From assembly GCA_017517685.1 (NCBI GenBank), contig JAFWYK010000009.1, positions 62,001 through 126,000 on the forward strand: a stretch of DNA of 64,000 bases, given 5' to 3'. Origin of the DNA: Clostridia bacterium. Lineage in GTDB: Bacteria; Bacillota; Clostridia; TANB77; CAG-508. Shown in pieces: positions 32,396 to 40,765 of the stretch. A program made the translations under genes and the position numbers. Under the pieces are notes generated by a model. The model did not search any database. It saw nothing but the letters and a program-made list of their open reading frames with translations, and was not told the origin of the DNA. Position 1 is the first letter of the stretch, and each line of letters starts with the position of its first letter.

Positions 32396-33634
32396 ATGAA
32401 AAAAGTACTAAGCGCATTTTTAGTAGTGCTAATATTGCTTAATTTCATATTGTGTAATGGAGCTTATGCTGCTGGCGGTGGTCAAGATGGTGAACAAAGA
32501 AATAGCGCATATACAAATTCAAATTCAGCTAAAGTTTCAAACGGTATATTCGCTGAAATAGGTGAAGATGGTACAACATCTACAACTCAAGGAAGCTCAT
32601 CTAAAACTGAGACTTCTGCACTAAGTTATGGTGCATCAATTGTAGGTGTTGTAACTGGATTGCTTGCCAGACTACTAAATGTTTTTATAGCTTTGCAAGT
32701 TGATTTAATTATGGCACAATTAACATATGGTGTTGAAGATAATAAACTTCAATATCTGTTTACAATTGATAGATGTGTATTTAATAGAGTGCCATTATTT
32801 AACATCAATTACTTTGATGTTGAAGATGAATATAAAGTTGGTAATACAACAATTCAAGCAAGCTCAAGCAATAATGCTATTAAACAAGGTATAGCAGGAG
32901 CTTATTACATAAGTAGAGTTGTAGCAGTATCTATATCAGTATTAGTTTTAATTTATATTGGTATAAGAATGGCATTATCTACTGTAGCATCTGAACAAGC
33001 CAGATATAAAAAAATGCTTGTAAGTTGGGTAGAAAGTATAGTTATTCTTTTCTTAATGATTTACATCATTAGTGCTGTTATAACATTTGGAGAAATATTA
33101 ACTGGTATATTCTACGACTTAAGATGCCAATTATTAGGACAAACAGCTGGTGGAACTTCAGGAACATATGATGTATTTGAAGATACAATTCGTTCAAAAG
33201 CGTTACTTTGTATGTTTGAAATGTCAGGATTAGAAGTAACATTATGGTCAATAATATATTGGGTATTATTGTTCACTGAGATGAAATTCTTATGGACATA
33301 TATGAAGAGATTTTTAATGGTAGGATTCTTAATTGTTATTTCACCATTAATTACAATAACTTATTCTATTGATAAAGCTGGAGACGGTAAAGCACAAGCT
33401 TTCTCAACATGGTTAAAAGAATTCATGGTTAATATATTAATTCAACCATTACATGCTTTAATTTATTTAGTATTCGTTTTAACAGCGAATGCAATTGCAG
33501 CTAGTTCACCAATTATAGCTTTAGCAATGCTAATGGCAATGGGAACAGTTGAGAGAATGGTTAAAGTAGTATTTGATATGAGAGGACTTGTATCATTAAG
33601 AGGAGTAAATAAATTTTTAAAGAAGGAAGGATAA
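32396..33634 (+). CDS. VirB6/TrbL-like membrane protein 1 (short form)
   Basis: 412 residues. Signal peptide ending YAA, a polar Gln/Ser/Gly segment, then about seven membrane helices. Signature positions shared by all five paralogues: RYKKMLVSWVESIVILF, TITYSIDKAGDGKAQAF, and WLKEFMVNILIQPLHALIY. Unlike the others it ends soon after the last helix, without a soluble tail. VirB6/TrbL forms the inner-membrane channel platform. First of the five in gene order, 11 bp after VirB4. Confidence 0.85.
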   Translation: MKKVLSAFLVVLILLNFILCNGAYAAGGGQDGEQRNSAYTNSNSAKVSNGIFAEIGEDGTTSTTQGSSSKTETSALSYGASIVGVVTGLLARLLNVFIALQVDLIMAQLTYGVEDNKLQYLFTIDRCVFNRVPLFNINYFDVEDEYKVGNTTIQASSSNNAIKQGIAGAYYISRVVAVSISVLVLIYIGIRMALSTVASEQARYKKMLVSWVESIVILFLMIYIISAVITFGEILTGIFYDLRCQLLGQTAGGTSGTYDVFEDTIRSKALLCMFEMSGLEVTLWSIIYWVLLFTEMKFLWTYMKRFLMVGFLIVISPLITITYSIDKAGDGKAQAFSTWLKEFMVNILIQPLHALIYLVFVLTANAIAASSPIIALAMLMAMGTVERMVKVVFDMRGLVSLRGVNKFLKKEG

Positions 33635-33639
33635 TATAA

Positions 33640-34836
33640 ATGGATAATAAAGCGAAAAAGAGATTTATTATAGTAATTTTAATATTATTCTTCTGTTTGT
33701 TATTATTATTAACAATGTTATTAGGAGCGTTGGATGGCGAAGTGCCATCTAACGTTGCAGATAGCAGTGTTGGAACAAATATTGTAGATGAAACAAGTAC
33801 AAACACAACAAAGCCAAAGACTATAGAGCAAATTATAGCTGAGTACAAATCACAATATTTGAGTAGAAGTGGAAATGAAATCTATATAAAATTTAATAAA
33901 GACTTATATGACGATGCAGGAAACAGTAATGAAAAATATTTTGAAGCATTTATATATGATTTAGCTCAAATTTTTCTAACATCAAATTTTAAACTAATTG
34001 ATGAAGAAAAGTCTGTAACTGTTGAAGCCGTATATGATTCTACTATAGAAAAACATAAAATAATATTTAATGAACGTGAGAATTTCTATGAAGAAAGTGA
34101 TGGAAAATCTTATATAGCAGTTGAAGATTCAGAGATTATTGAAACTTCAATTTTATTTAAAGGTAATGATATATTATCAGATTTAATAGTAGGACGTATG
34201 TATTTTTCTTCTGTAGCTGGACTTATGGGAGAATACAAAGAATTAGATAGTGGATATAGATATTTTCCAGATCATAAGATAAAAATGAGATTAGCTCCAA
34301 ATGATGGAGTAATGAATATTGTCTTTACAGAGGATTATGAAGGAAACATTTTACATGATGTTCCAAATGGTACAAACTTAAATAAAATTTATCAACTACA
34401 TCCAGATAATTCAAGTGGTAGCGTTTCTGAAGGATATTTGGGGTATAGAAATGATGATTATTATTATTTCTTCTATGATGATGAAGTATCTGTTTATGGC
34501 TATTTATATGCAAAAAATAAAGTTTTTGAAAATGCTGTAGAAGATTATTTAGAAACAAAAGATTTAGAGAAGTTTTATAAAACTTTATCTAAAAAAATAC
34601 TATCATATGATGTACTAGAATATGATCCAGAGTCACAATCATTATATATGTTATTCCCAACTAGGGGATATGAGATTGATATTGAAGGAAATAATCCTAA
34701 GGGTATAACATTATACAATAGTTATTATTTTACAGATACATCAAGACAATGGGTTAAAGATGGATATGTTAAATTTGTTGATAAAGATTTAGTACAAATA
34801 TATGAAAAAGATAGAAGAAACGCTAATGAGAATTAG
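33640..34836 (+). CDS. One-TM protein, tandem paralogue A
   Basis: 398 residues: an N-terminal membrane helix (~7-28, IIVILILFFCLLLLLTMLLG), then a Thr/Asn linker and an outside domain. That domain matches the next protein: EYKSQYL...NEKYFEAFIYDLAQIF...FKLIDEEKSVTVEA against the corresponding stretch in paralogue B, and again near VYGYLYAKNKVFENAVEDYL. No known family recognised. Placed between two VirB6-like genes, it is probably a structural part of the apparatus at the outer membrane face. Confidence 0.6.
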   Translation: MDNKAKKRFIIVILILFFCLLLLLTMLLGALDGEVPSNVADSSVGTNIVDETSTNTTKPKTIEQIIAEYKSQYLSRSGNEIYIKFNKDLYDDAGNSNEKYFEAFIYDLAQIFLTSNFKLIDEEKSVTVEAVYDSTIEKHKIIFNERENFYEESDGKSYIAVEDSEIIETSILFKGNDILSDLIVGRMYFSSVAGLMGEYKELDSGYRYFPDHKIKMRLAPNDGVMNIVFTEDYEGNILHDVPNGTNLNKIYQLHPDNSSGSVSEGYLGYRNDDYYYFFYDDEVSVYGYLYAKNKVFENAVEDYLETKDLEKFYKTLSKKILSYDVLEYDPESQSLYMLFPTRGYEIDIEGNNPKGITLYNSYYFTDTSRQWVKDGYVKFVDKDLVQIYEKDRRNANEN

Positions 34837-34858
34837 TGTTTCTTAGAGAGGAAATTAA

Positions 34859-36400
34859 ATGAAGAGTGTAAGATATAAAGATCAAAACAATGAAAACTAT
34901 AAGAAGATTCTCATAGTTTTATTTGTGTTGATCTTTGTTCTTTTGTTTATTTCCCTAGTGCTCTCGGGTATAGCTAAAAAGAATGAAAAGAAAGAATTAT
35001 CATTTGATAATATATCTTCAATTCAAGAATTATTAGAATATTATGAGTGTAAATATTTAGGTGAGGCTGATGGAGCTGAAAATGGATACAGATTTGATGT
35101 TTTCACAGAATTTAAATATAAACTTTATAATGCTGATAATACAAGTAATGAAGAATTCTATACAAAATTAATTAATGATGCAGCTAGAGTAATGAAATAT
35201 TATAGCTTTAGATTAATTGATGAGAAAAACGATATAACTATTAAAGTAAAATGTAAAAACAATATGATTGAAAGCATTATAATTAATGATATTGAAGATT
35301 ATTTCATTTATATGGATTCACAAATCAGTATGAGACAATATGTAGAACTTCCAATTACTGATTTTGAAGTAAAATCTCCAATTTTACAAACATTAATCGA
35401 TAGAAGTTGGGATGACGAGATTGATTTCGGAACAAAAGAAAGTTTATTTAATAATTATGAGATTTATCATGATGAAGGCTTAAAAGTTAGAAAAATTCAA
35501 AATAAAGTATATAACTTAGTATTTACTAAAAAATATACGGAAAAAATAGTAAACAATATCAGTGTAGGAGCAAAGACAGAAGATATCGTGGATGTCTTAG
35601 GGAAACCTACGTTTGAGGATGATAGATTAGATGTAATTGGATATAAAAGTAATGACTTTTACATATTCTTTTCGGATAATGAAATTTCAGTTTATAGAAT
35701 CTATCAAGGTGACACTGATGATTTCTTTAAGCTTGCTGACTTATTAATCGATGAAAAGCTTGATTTACTAGACTTTATGAATGAATTAACATACTTATGG
35801 CCTGATTATAGTGAATACTCATATTCAGCTAATTCATTTTTCATTGCATATCCGCTAAAAGGCATAGAAATTAAGCTAAATAGTAGTGACATTAGCGGCA
35901 TTTTGGTGTATAATAGTATTAAGAGTACTATGTCCAAAATTCAACCATATTTGGATAATACAAACTTTATTGCAAGACTACAAATTGACTCTGTATATGA
36001 AGCAGAGAAAAGAAGATTCGAAATTGAAAATGGACATGAGCAAAGATATAATGAACATATAAATTCATTAACAGATGAAGAAAAAGAAACAGTTGGAAAA
36101 AGTATAAGATATAAAGCTTATCCAGAAAAAGATGAGAATGGATATGTTTACTCTATGAAGTTCTACTCTACATCAGATGATAGACCTTCAAGAGAGTTAA
36201 ATGATTCAATAGATTCATATCTATGGTTAACAAGTGATATGTTCTTATATTCAAAAACTGGAGAAGCAATATTTGCATATGATTTAAATACAGGAAAAGT
36301 ACAAAGACTAATACAAGGATCAGATGACTTTGTACTAAGAGGATATAAAGACGGAATATTGACTTATGATAACAAAGAGGTTCCAATAGTTCAATATTAG
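34859..36400 (+). CDS. One-TM protein, tandem paralogue B
   Basis: 513 residues: a membrane helix (~18-37, ILIVLFVLIFVLLFISLVL) and a domain shared with paralogue A, including FRLIDEKNDITIKVKC and NSFFIAYPLKGIEIKLN. An extra C-terminal ~130 residues look beta-rich and propeller-like (MFLYSKTGEAIFAYDLNTGKV). A small GTK..DI-VLGKP unit near residues 240-250 resembles SmpA/BamE-type repeats but is too short to be sure. Its function is unknown, and its context places it within the T4SS operon. Confidence 0.6.
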   Translation: MKSVRYKDQNNENYKKILIVLFVLIFVLLFISLVLSGIAKKNEKKELSFDNISSIQELLEYYECKYLGEADGAENGYRFDVFTEFKYKLYNADNTSNEEFYTKLINDAARVMKYYSFRLIDEKNDITIKVKCKNNMIESIIINDIEDYFIYMDSQISMRQYVELPITDFEVKSPILQTLIDRSWDDEIDFGTKESLFNNYEIYHDEGLKVRKIQNKVYNLVFTKKYTEKIVNNISVGAKTEDIVDVLGKPTFEDDRLDVIGYKSNDFYIFFSDNEISVYRIYQGDTDDFFKLADLLIDEKLDLLDFMNELTYLWPDYSEYSYSANSFFIAYPLKGIEIKLNSSDISGILVYNSIKSTMSKIQPYLDNTNFIARLQIDSVYEAEKRRFEIENGHEQRYNEHINSLTDEEKETVGKSIRYKAYPEKDENGYVYSMKFYSTSDDRPSRELNDSIDSYLWLTSDMFLYSKTGEAIFAYDLNTGKVQRLIQGSDDFVLRGYKDGILTYDNKEVPIVQY

Positions 36401-36413
36401 AAAGGAGAGAGAG

Positions 36414-39400
36414 ATGGCTCAAATAAAAAGTTTAACTAAAAAGCTATTAGTAATAATTATTACAATTTCTCTACTAATTTCTTTCGTTGCTACACCTTCT
36501 GCTCAAGCAAAATTAACGTTAGAGGAAGGTGAGTTTTACTATTCTGGTACAACGAAAGGTACATACAAAGCAAAATCTAGTATATTTGCCTGGTTATTAG
36601 CCAATATTGGTGATATAGCTGACTGGTTACTGGGTATTATTACCATGGGATTTAGGATGGTATTCGTAGGTTGGACTGCTTTGATTGAAAAGATATTGAC
36701 TTGGACACTAGAAGGAACAACTGGTGTAAATGTAGATGGAGAAAATGTCAGTGCAACGGATTTAACTTCTCTGACAGACTCATCAAACAACGTAACTGTA
36801 CAAGCAATTGTATATAATCAAGTACCAGCATTAAGCGTTGACTTCTTTGACTTAGAATATGATAAAACATATTCAGGTACTGGTAAAAAATTACATTGTA
36901 AAAAATGTGATCAAGATGTTGAAAAATGTTGTACAGAAACAGGATGTTCTTGTAAATGTAAAGGAAACTGCGATGATTGTCGTAGATACATAGCTGCACT
37001 AAATGTTACTGGTGATCCAGTTATAGTGCAAATCAAAAAAGTTGTTGCAACATGGTATTATGTAATGAGATTCTTATCAGCTGCAGCAATGTTAATTGTT
37101 TTCTTAGGTGTTGGTATAAAAATGGGATTATCAACAATTGCATCTGAGAAAGCGGTTTATAAGAGAATGTTAGTAGACTGGGTAGTAGGTGCTATTATTG
37201 TATTCTCTATTCACTATCTAATGATATTCGTAGTACATTTAAACAATGTATTAGTAACAACAGTAAAAGATTCTGCTAAAGAACTTAATAAAGTTTCAAT
37301 GATGCAACTAGCAGAAAAAAGTGATGAAGTTATAGAATATACTAACGAAGAGTTAGAGATTGATATATATGAAGCTGTTAGAACAAGAGCTTATGATGCA
37401 AAATTAGTTAATGGTATGATCGGTATGGTTATGTATATGACATTAGTTTATTTTGCAATTAGATATACAATAGTGTACTTAAAGAGATTATTAACACTTA
37501 TTGTATTAACATTAATGGCACCAGCTGTTGGTGTAGCATATGCATTACAAAAAGTATTTAGTGGTAAGTCATCATCATTAACAACATGGATGACAGAGTA
37601 TATCATGAACGTACTTATCCAAGTAATACATGCTATTATATACTCAGTATTTATTTCAACAGCATTGATTATGTCATTACAATCAGTATCAGGTATGATA
37701 CTTGCATTAATTCTTATGAATTATGCACTTAAAGCAGAAAAAACATTTAGAACAATATTTAAAATGGGTGGTAACGGAAGTTTATTAGATGATACAGCTA
37801 GTGCTGGTGACGCTGAAAAAATACAACAAAACTTTAATACAGTAAAAGGTTTAGCAATGGGTGCTAAACCAATGGCAAATGCATTAATGAATTCACCATA
37901 TGCTAAAGCATTAAAAGGTGTTGGAAAAGTTGGTATAGCTACAGGGTTAGGTGCTGCAAGACTTGGTATGGCTGGTGCTAATGCAATAGGTGATGCAGTT
38001 AAAGATCATAGAGAAGCAACTGCTGGAAGAAGATTTGAAGGTGAAGTTGATAAAGAAATGACAAGAATGTACGGCTCTCCTGAAGCTTATAAAAATTCAC
38101 AAGGACAATACACTGAAACTGATCAAGAATATGAAGCAAGAAGAGGTAAAGCTAGAGATGCTGTATTAGCTAGAAAAAACAATCCAGGAGATGGAGATTC
38201 AGATACAGCTATAAAAGATTTGTTTAAAAAAGGTGAAAAAACACTAAGACAAGATGTTATTAATGCTCAAGCTGAGGTTAATGCAAAAGTTCCAGGAGCA
38301 GATGAAAAACTTAAAACAGCTATGTCAAATTATGCTAAATTTAAAGGTGTAGGAGGAGGATTAACTCAAGGACAGATTGCTAAAGCGCATGCACAAAATT
38401 TAGTAACAATTGAAAATCATTTTAATATCGGACATAATAGTAAAGGTAAAGTTGGATTATTTAGAGGAATTGTTGGAACTGCGAATGGTGTTTTTGGAAC
38501 AAAACATTATGATTATAAGACTGGAAAAATGGTTTCAGATAATAATGGTTTATATAAACAACTTAATGCAGAGAATTTATTAGGATTAACTGCTGCAGAT
38601 AAGAAAATTCTAAAACAAGAAGTATTAAATCCTATAAGAAATGGCTTTTTGGGTACAATGGGCTTGTTTGTTGGTATGGGAACAATTGTAGCTCATCCAA
38701 AATTAGGTATGGGATTACTTGCAGGTGGTTATGCAGGAGCAAGTGGAGCATTTAAAAGAAAAATAGATCCTACAGCATATAATGGTACATATTCTTTTGC
38801 AAGATTTTCTACTCCAACAGTTAGAAAAATGCAAAAAGAAGCTTTAAGAAGATCAAAAGCAGAATGGGATAAAAATGTTGTAAATAATGTAAAAACAAAA
38901 TATCCTGAATTATATAAAAACATTAGACAAGACTTAGGTTTAGAAGGTAAATTAAAAGATGGTGTTGCTGGTGCATTAAAGGTTTCTTCACCAGCAGTGG
39001 CAGTTGGAACAATTGGATTACTAGGTGGGGTAGCATTACAACCTATACCATTAGCAACTGTTGCAGGAGCAGGATTTGTTGCTCAAAAACTTATGAGACA
39101 TACAGGATTCCAACAAAATTTAGACAAAGTCAATATGCACTCTGCTAAACAATTAAGAGAACAACAATTAACATTTATGAAAGATGGTTGTGATGTACAA
39201 GCCGCAATCGAAAGTGCTGTATTGGAAAAAGCTTACGAAGATCAAACAGATAAATTCATGGCTGAAGAGTTAGGTAAACAAGGTCTTGTATATGATGAAA
39301 AAACAGATAAATATGTAGATGTTGCAGAAAAAGCAAAAGAAGATTATGATCAAGTTATGGTTGAGTTATATGCTCAACAAGGAATGGAATATGATCCTAA

Positions 39401-40736
39401 AACAGGAATAGCAAAACCAACAGAAGCAGACCAAGATAATAATAAAACTATGACAATCGAGGAAGATGATATTAGACCTGAAGCTCTTGGTGAAAATGCT
39501 AAAATAAGTGCAAATGCAATTAAAGAAATTAAGAAAGAATTAGATCGAGAGATAGAATTCCAATTAAAAACAATGCAAAACTTTGATATTAATGATGCTA
39601 CTGTTCAAGGTAATATTATCAAGAAATTAAATAGTAAATTATCTGATGCAAAAATTATTGGAAAAAATGTATCAGTAGAAGATTTATTTAAAGAAGGATC
39701 AGGAAAAGATTTTAGATCGTTAGTAAAAAATAGAGCACAAGTTATTCAAAATAATAATACAGCATCTCAAACAGCCTTAACAGGAATGAAACCTGAAGTA
39801 CAAGAAAAAGTTAAAGATGCGTTATTTAGTATTACTCAAGAATCAGAACCTGGAAAGACAATTACAGTTCAAGATGTAATGAGTAGAATGCAACAAATTG
39901 AGAAATCTGTTGATAAAAAGTCAGATGTAACAAGAAGAGATGGATCATCACAAGTTAAAACAAATGATGGTTCTCAACAAGTTAAACGTAGCGATGGCGC
40001 TGTTTCTGCTAATAAATCAAAGGATGGAAGCGTTTCATTATCAATGATGGATCAAGTAAAAATACAAGAATATATTACTAATATACAAAGTAGAGAACAA
40101 CCAAGAGAAGTTATTGCAGGAACACAAGAAGAAAAAAGAAAATCTGCAGTTACAAATGCTGCTAAGAGAAAACGTAAATTAGATCAAATTTTATTAGCTG
40201 ATGTAGATGAAATGGAAGTTGCAGAAGCTAAAACAGCAGCAAGTAATGGTAATGTAGTTAAAATTGCTGGAATTGAAGTTGGAAAAGAAGATTCTCAAAA
40301 TGTTTTAGAAATGTTATTTATGAAGAAGGAATTAGAATCAATAAATAAATTTGCAACTGAAGAGTTAAAACTTAAAGAAGGTGTAAAAGATTATAGAGAT
40401 GTTTCTAAAACTGAAAGTAAAAAGAAAGTTGCTTATTATGATGCATCAATTGGTTTGAAGAAAGAAAAATTGGATCAAGCTTTAGGTAAAATTAGTGGAA
40501 CTAGAGAAGAACTAGAAAAGAGATTAAATGTTAAGAAACGTCAAGAGCAAGATGCTAAAAAAGAATGGGATGAAAGTAAAAAACGTAAAGCAGCAAGAGG
40601 ACCTATTTTAGATATTGATGTATTTATGGGTGATTTGGTAGAACAAAAACCTAAAAAGTCAACTATTGAACGTGTAAGAAAAGATGATTCAATAGAGGTT
40701 ATTAATCAAATTAAGCAATTAAACAATAATAATTAA
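36414..40736 (+). CDS. Giant VirB6/TrbL-like protein 2 (1440 aa) with Cys-rich insert
   Basis: Signal peptide ending AQA (~residue 32), 6-8 membrane helices to about residue 460, then nearly 1000 residues of tail. Shared channel motifs: AVYKRMLVDWVVGAIIVF and WMTEYIMNVLIQVIHAIIY; the GDGKAQA motif is FSGKSSS here. A loop at ~161-193 holds about ten Cys (HCKKCDQ, KCCTETGCSCKCKGNCDDC), probably outside the membrane and metal-binding or disulphide-bonded. The tail has two further hydrophobic Gly/Ala segments (~740-765, ~865-900) and long charged coiled-coil parts. Extended VirB6 proteins are known from Rickettsiales T4SS; the tail's role is unknown. Confidence 0.8.
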   Translation: MAQIKSLTKKLLVIIITISLLISFVATPSAQAKLTLEEGEFYYSGTTKGTYKAKSSIFAWLLANIGDIADWLLGIITMGFRMVFVGWTALIEKILTWTLEGTTGVNVDGENVSATDLTSLTDSSNNVTVQAIVYNQVPALSVDFFDLEYDKTYSGTGKKLHCKKCDQDVEKCCTETGCSCKCKGNCDDCRRYIAALNVTGDPVIVQIKKVVATWYYVMRFLSAAAMLIVFLGVGIKMGLSTIASEKAVYKRMLVDWVVGAIIVFSIHYLMIFVVHLNNVLVTTVKDSAKELNKVSMMQLAEKSDEVIEYTNEELEIDIYEAVRTRAYDAKLVNGMIGMVMYMTLVYFAIRYTIVYLKRLLTLIVLTLMAPAVGVAYALQKVFSGKSSSLTTWMTEYIMNVLIQVIHAIIYSVFISTALIMSLQSVSGMILALILMNYALKAEKTFRTIFKMGGNGSLLDDTASAGDAEKIQQNFNTVKGLAMGAKPMANALMNSPYAKALKGVGKVGIATGLGAARLGMAGANAIGDAVKDHREATAGRRFEGEVDKEMTRMYGSPEAYKNSQGQYTETDQEYEARRGKARDAVLARKNNPGDGDSDTAIKDLFKKGEKTLRQDVINAQAEVNAKVPGADEKLKTAMSNYAKFKGVGGGLTQGQIAKAHAQNLVTIENHFNIGHNSKGKVGLFRGIVGTANGVFGTKHYDYKTGKMVSDNNGLYKQLNAENLLGLTAADKKILKQEVLNPIRNGFLGTMGLFVGMGTIVAHPKLGMGLLAGGYAGASGAFKRKIDPTAYNGTYSFARFSTPTVRKMQKEALRRSKAEWDKNVVNNVKTKYPELYKNIRQDLGLEGKLKDGVAGALKVSSPAVAVGTIGLLGGVALQPIPLATVAGAGFVAQKLMRHTGFQQNLDKVNMHSAKQLREQQLTFMKDGCDVQAAIESAVLEKAYEDQTDKFMAEELGKQGLVYDEKTDKYVDVAEKAKEDYDQVMVELYAQQGMEYDPKTGIAKPTEADQDNNKTMTIEEDDIRPEALGENAKISANAIKEIKKELDREIEFQLKTMQNFDINDATVQGNIIKKLNSKLSDAKIIGKNVSVEDLFKEGSGKDFRSLVKNRAQVIQNNNTASQTALTGMKPEVQEKVKDALFSITQESEPGKTITVQDVMSRMQQIEKSVDKKSDVTRRDGSSQVKTNDGSQQVKRSDGAVSANKSKDGSVSLSMMDQVKIQEYITNIQSREQPREVIAGTQEEKRKSAVTNAAKRKRKLDQILLADVDEMEVAEAKTAASNGNVVKIAGIEVGKEDSQNVLEMLFMKKELESINKFATEELKLKEGVKDYRDVSKTESKKKVAYYDASIGLKKEKLDQALGKISGTREELEKRLNVKKRQEQDAKKEWDESKKRKAARGPILDIDVFMGDLVEQKPKKSTIERVRKDDSIEVINQIKQLNNNN

Positions 40737-40765
40737 AGGTAATATGAAGAGAGGAGGTAAAAAAT

